Shown: positions 5,457 through 8,456 of the stretch, in pieces | How positions within the stretch are numbered: the first letter of the stretch is position 1 | Layout: the number at the start of each line of letters is the position of its first letter | From: Bacillota bacterium | GTDB lineage: Bacteria; Bacillota; Thermosediminibacteria; Thermosediminibacterales; Thermosediminibacteraceae | DNA: 8,456 nt | Direction: 5' to 3' | NCBI GenBank assembly: GCA_003242255.1 | Contig: QGUT01000062.1 | Coordinates: 1 to 8,456, forward strand | Notes under the pieces: model-generated | The model's input: only the letters and a program-made list of their open reading frames with translations | Database searches by the model: none | Told to the model about the DNA's origin: nothing | Translations under genes and position numbers: made by a program

Positions 5457-6455
5457 ATGAAAAAGCTTTTTGCAGCATCTTTGATCTTTTTTCTCGCCCT
5501 TTCCTTGCTGGTAGGATGCGGTAGCCAGGATACAGCGGGCGAGAAGGCAGGAGAAGAAAAAGTCTTTAAAATCGGCATATCCCAGTTCGTGGAACACCCG
5601 GCTTTAGATTCAGCACGTCAGGGATTCATTGACGGCCTGAAGGAAGCTGGATTTGAAGAAGGCAAAAACGTGACCTTCATCGTAGAAAATGCCCAGGCCG
5701 ACTTTCCGACCACTCAAACCATAGCCAACAAATTCGTCAGCGAAAAAGTGGACCTGATCTTAGCCATCGCCACTCCTTCCGCCCAGGCAGCGGCTAACGC
5801 CACCAAAGAAATACCCATACTCATCACGGCCGTTACCGACCCGGTATCGGCGGGCCTCGTAAAAAGCCTCGAAAAACCGGAGACCAACGTGACCGGGACT
5901 ACCGACATGAATCCCGTAAAGGAACAACTCAAACTTTTAAAGGAGATACTCCCGAACGCGAAGAACGTGGGAATCCTTTACAACGCCGCCGAAGCCAACT
6001 CCAAAGTGCAGGTGGAAATCGCCAAAGAAGCAGCAAAGGAGCTCAACATCACCCTCCACGAAGCCACCGTAGCCAACAGCAGCGAGGTGAACCAGGCCGT
6101 CCAGTCCATTGCCGGGAAGGTGGATGCCGTATACTTGCCCACTGACAACACCATCGCTTCCGCCATCGGCGCGGTAGTGAAAGTCTGCAATGAGGCGAAA
6201 ATACCCGTAATAGGATCCGAAAGGGGTATGGTGCAAGGAGGCGCCATCGCCACGCTCGGCGTCGACTATTACCTTTTGGGCAAACAGACCGGCGCCATCG
6301 CCGCCAGAGTCTTAAAGGGCGAAAACCCCTCCGAAATACCGGTGGAGGGTTCTAAGGAATATAAGCTTATCATCAACAAAACTGCCGCCGAAAGGGCCGG
6401 CGTTACCATACCGGAAGCAGTAATGGCAAAAGCCGACGAGGTGCTGGAAAACTGA
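5457..6455 (+). CDS. ABC transporter substrate-binding lipoprotein (TrpX-like, COG2984 family)
   Basis: A 332-residue extracytoplasmic solute-binding protein. It has a lipoprotein signal peptide: MKK, a hydrophobic stretch, then lipobox LVGC with the lipidated cysteine at residue 21. The mature part starts with a short charged linker and then KIGISQFVEHPALDSARQGF (38-57), characteristic of the ABC_sub_bind family found with the TrpXYZ-type transporters. Two Rossmann-like lobes follow (about 38-160 and 160-320). Members in streptococci have been linked to tryptophan and other aromatic amino acids, so an amino-acid ligand is likely, but the ligand cannot be read from sequence. It is first of three genes in one operon behind an attenuator leader. 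The permease starts 29 nt downstream with its own Shine-Dalgarno. Confidence 0.88.
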   Translation: MKKLFAASLIFFLALSLLVGCGSQDTAGEKAGEEKVFKIGISQFVEHPALDSARQGFIDGLKEAGFEEGKNVTFIVENAQADFPTTQTIANKFVSEKVDLILAIATPSAQAAANATKEIPILITAVTDPVSAGLVKSLEKPETNVTGTTDMNPVKEQLKLLKEILPNAKNVGILYNAAEANSKVQVEIAKEAAKELNITLHEATVANSSEVNQAVQSIAGKVDAVYLPTDNTIASAIGAVVKVCNEAKIPVIGSERGMVQGGAIATLGVDYYLLGKQTGAIAARVLKGENPSEIPVEGSKEYKLIINKTAAERAGVTIPEAVMAKADEVLEN

Positions 6456-6484
6456 TCCAATACGACAAATAGAGGTGTCTTAAA

Positions 6485-7399
6485 ATGTGGCTAAATCTGA
6501 TATTAAAATCCGTAGAACAGGGTCTCGTCTTCGCCATAATGGCACTCGGAGTTTATATCACGTTGAAAATCCTCAACTTTGCCGATCTTACCGTTGATGG
6601 CAGTTTCCCCCTGGGTGCGGCTGTGGCTGCATCTTTGATCGTAAGCGGCCACAGCCCTTTTATGGCAACGGCGGTCGCCGTCCTGGCCGGAGCCCTGGCG
6701 GGTTTGATCACCGGCGCTTTAAACACAGGCGCCAAAATAAGCGAGCTTCTGTCCGGAATCTTGACCATGACTTCTCTCTACTCCATAAACTTGAGGATCA
6801 TGGGGCGGCCCAACATCCCGCTCTTAAATGAACCCACGATTTTCACCGGATTGGAGGAATTTATAAAAGGCCGGTTCCCCGGCTTCCCCGTAGACTACAT
6901 TTACCTCATCACCTTTCTCCTCTTAACCGGCGCGGTTGAATTAATGCTCGTCCTGTTCCTGAAAACTCAGTTGGGGTTGAGCTTGAGGGCCACCGGCGAC
7001 AACCCTCAGATGATCCGGAGCCAAGGGGTAAATACGAACCTTACCAAAATCATAGGGCTTTGCATTTCCAACGCTCTCATATCGCTTTCCGGCGCTGTAG
7101 TCGCCCAGTACCAGGGGTTTTCCGACGTAGGGATGGGGGTAGGAACCATAATCGCCGGGATCGCCTCCGTCATAATAGGCGACGCCCTTTTTGGGGAAAG
7201 GTCTGTATTGACGAGCACGCTGGGCGTGATACTGGGTTCAATTTTGTACCGCTTTGCCATCTCCCTCGTGCTCTCCTTCAGACTGGCCCAGGCTTCCGAC
7301 CTGAAGCTCTTCACGGCCATAGTCGTGGTTATCGCCCTCACAGTCCCCCGTTTTAAGAATCTCATGCGGGGGGCCATCATTCCTTCGGAAAGGGGATAG
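6485..7399 (+). CDS. ABC transporter permease (TrpY-like, COG4120 family)
   Basis: A 304-residue membrane protein with about eight or nine hydrophobic segments, of the branched-chain amino-acid-type permease superfamily (BPD_transp_2). Marks of the subfamily are ADLTVDGSFPLGAA near residues 33-46, SGILTMTSLYSINLRIMGRPN (90-110), and a cytoplasmic stretch LGLSLRATGDNPQMIRSQG (163-181), probably the coupling region that meets the ATPase. GAGGTG lies about 8 nt before the ATG. It sits between the binding protein and the ATPase genes. A single permease gene suggests a homodimeric membrane channel. The substrate is not determined. Confidence 0.88.
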   Translation: MWLNLILKSVEQGLVFAIMALGVYITLKILNFADLTVDGSFPLGAAVAASLIVSGHSPFMATAVAVLAGALAGLITGALNTGAKISELLSGILTMTSLYSINLRIMGRPNIPLLNEPTIFTGLEEFIKGRFPGFPVDYIYLITFLLLTGAVELMLVLFLKTQLGLSLRATGDNPQMIRSQGVNTNLTKIIGLCISNALISLSGAVVAQYQGFSDVGMGVGTIIAGIASVIIGDALFGERSVLTSTLGVILGSILYRFAISLVLSFRLAQASDLKLFTAIVVVIALTVPRFKNLMRGAIIPSERG

Positions 7400-7405
7400 A
7401 AAAAC

Positions 7406-8200
7406 ATGCTGTTTCTGGAAAATATATCCAAGACCTTCAATCCCGGTACCCCCAATGAATATAAAGTCTTTGACGGCCTTTCCCTGGAGGTCAAAGAAGG
7501 CGATTTCATCACCGTCATCGGCAGCAACGGCGCCGGAAAATCGACTCTGCTTAATATAATAGCGGGAGTTTTCCCGGTAGACAGCGGGAAAATTCAGCTA
7601 GACGGGGAAAATATAACGAACCTGCCCGAGCACAGGAGGGCCGCTTTTATAGGTCGCGTATTTCAGGACCCCATGCTGGGGACCTGTCCGTCCATGACGG
7701 TGGAGGAAAACCTTTCGCTGGCCTATTCAAGGTGCCGCAACATTTCCCTGCGATGGGGAATAACCGCTAAAAATCGCCAGATTTTCAGAAATTACCTTGC
7801 CAGAATCTCCTTGGGCCTCGAAGATCGCCTCACCGAAAAGGTCCGTAGCCTTTCAGGTGGGCAGCGCCAGGCATTGACCCTGATCATGGCCACCATGAAA
7901 AAGCCGCGGATCCTGCTGCTCGACGAGCACACCGGAGCTCTCGACCCGAAGACCGCAATGGTAGTAAACGATTTGACCCAGAGGATCGTGAAAGAAGAAA
8001 AAATAACCACGATCATGGTCACCCACAACCTGGAAGACGCCATAAGGATGGGCAACCGGCTATTGATGATGCACCACGGAAAAATCGTGCTGGATATCCG
8101 CGGAAAGGAAAAGGCCTCGATGACTATCGAGCGGCTCTTGAAGAAATTCGAAGAGGTTCAAGGGGAAAAGTTCGCCGAAGACCGCATCATGCTGGCATAG
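7406..8200 (+). CDS. ABC transporter ATP-binding protein (TrpZ-like, COG1101 family)
   Basis: A 264-residue cytoplasmic ATPase with every core motif: Walker A GSNGAGKST (39-47), Q-loop Gln87 in VFQDP, signature LSGGQ (149-153), Walker B ILLLDE with catalytic Glu174, D-loop GALDP (177-181) and H-loop His207 in VTHN. The DEHTGALDP form is typical of the ATPases paired with TrpX/TrpY-like proteins. The insert before the signature (about 105-140) is normal for the family. Only 6 nt separate it from the permease stop, and its Shine-Dalgarno (AAGGGGA) lies inside the end of that gene, indicating translational coupling. It is the last gene of the operon, followed by a strong terminator. Confidence 0.93.
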   Translation: MLFLENISKTFNPGTPNEYKVFDGLSLEVKEGDFITVIGSNGAGKSTLLNIIAGVFPVDSGKIQLDGENITNLPEHRRAAFIGRVFQDPMLGTCPSMTVEENLSLAYSRCRNISLRWGITAKNRQIFRNYLARISLGLEDRLTEKVRSLSGGQRQALTLIMATMKKPRILLLDEHTGALDPKTAMVVNDLTQRIVKEEKITTIMVTHNLEDAIRMGNRLLMMHHGKIVLDIRGKEKASMTIERLLKKFEEVQGEKFAEDRIMLA

Positions 8201-8208
8201 ATCGCAAA

Positions 8209-8239
8209 AAAAAGGAGCTGGATTTCCCAGCTCCTTTTT
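8209..8239. terminator. Bidirectional rho-independent terminator
   Basis: Inverted repeat AAAAAGGAGCTGG / CCAGCTCCTTTTT, 13 bp, with a 5-nt loop. On the plus strand it lies 8 nt past the ATPase stop. On the minus strand it lies about 40 nt past the stop of the oxidoreductase subunit and ends in a run of eight Ts. It can therefore serve both convergent units. Confidence 0.92.
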
Positions 8240-8279
8240 AATTTTTTCCTTTGCTTGACTAAAGAGTCCGCAGCAACTC

Positions 8280-8456
8280 TCATGATCTGCTCAATGGAGC
8301 AACTATCGCCCAGCCTCTTTCGAAAGCCTTTACGTTCACGTCCGCGTATTTAGGAGGTACCACTTCCCTTATTACCTGGACGAGGGCCTCTTTTGGCCAG
8401 TTCAACGCGCCGGCCAGGACGCCTACCAGCACCATGTTCTGAGCCCGGACCTCGCC
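8280..8456 (-). CDS. iorB: 2-oxoacid:ferredoxin oxidoreductase gamma-type subunit, probably indolepyruvate oxidoreductase beta (partial, C-terminal end)
   Basis: The last 58 codons of a gene entering from the right edge on the minus strand, ending in TGA at 8282-8280. The fragment reads GEVRAQNMVLVGVLAGALNW, then an amphipathic helix, VPPKYADVNVKAFERGW and a short tail. The N-M-x-L-x-G-x-L core, followed by VPxKYxxxNxxAFxxG, is the usual C-terminus of the gamma domain of 2-oxoacid:ferredoxin oxidoreductases, and the form resembles IorB, which oxidises aryl pyruvates from aromatic amino acids. The pyruvate or 2-oxoisovalerate enzymes share this fold and cannot be excluded from 58 residues. It converges on the ABC operon across a shared terminator. 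If IorB, an aromatic amino-acid transporter would be a sensible neighbour. Confidence 0.6.
   Translation of the reverse strand, partial: GEVRAQNMVLVGVLAGALNWPKEALVQVIREVVPPKYADVNVKAFERGWAIVAPLSRS

Noticed and set aside
7006..7527. Minus-strand open frame of 173 codons across the permease and ATPase genes
   Set aside because: It is antisense to two genes with intact family motifs and shows no recognisable domain or good ribosome binding site.

Overview
The window looks like a chromosomal segment of a low- to mid-GC Gram-positive anaerobe that ferments amino acids, probably a thermophilic clostridium of the Thermoanaerobacter/Thermosediminibacter kind. The pointers are strong purine-rich Shine-Dalgarno sites, a TTG start, U-tract terminators, a clostridial-type HutP protein, and a ferredoxin-linked 2-oxoacid oxidoreductase subunit. 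The genus is an inference and was not tested. No tRNA, rRNA, CRISPR or mobile element was seen.

Layout, left to right. (1) Minus strand, 1-352: the 5' part of a PHP-domain hydrolase of the histidinol-phosphatase type, with its own extended -10 promoter. (2) Minus strand, 470-2993: a two-gene operon of methionine gamma-lyase followed by an NhaC-family transporter, ending in a strong terminator (424-457). It is preceded by a near-consensus sigma-54 -24/-12 promoter (3043-3057) and two 18-bp inverted repeats (TGGTMA-N6-TTACCA) 51 bp apart, which are probable activator sites. (3) Minus strand, 3156-4745: a TyrR-like ACT-PAS-AAA+-HTH sigma-54 activator, the obvious candidate to drive that promoter. 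(4) Plus strand, 4862-5275: a small HutP-family protein, divergent from the activator. (5) Plus strand, 5286-5456: a sigma-A promoter, a leader with UAG triplets at an exact 8-nt period, an intrinsic terminator and a competing antiterminator fold. (6) Plus strand, 5457-8200: a three-gene ABC transporter operon (lipoprotein, permease, ATPase) of the TrpXYZ-like family, ending in a bidirectional terminator (8209-8239). (7) Minus strand, 8280-8456: the C-terminal end of a ferredoxin oxidoreductase gamma-type subunit, most like IorB.

A coherent reading is amino-acid import and catabolism. Methionine is taken up and cleaved to 2-oxobutyrate, methanethiol and ammonia under sigma-54 control. A second amino acid, perhaps aromatic, is imported by the ABC system, and 2-oxoacids are oxidised by a ferredoxin enzyme. 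The most interesting element is the junction at 5275-5456. HutP of Bacillus subtilis is a histidine-dependent antiterminator that binds spaced UAG triplets. Here a HutP homologue lacking two of the three metal-binding histidines sits immediately upstream of a UAG-repeat leader and terminator that guard a transporter operon rather than histidine-utilisation genes. This suggests a HutP-type RNA attenuation switch with a different ligand and target.
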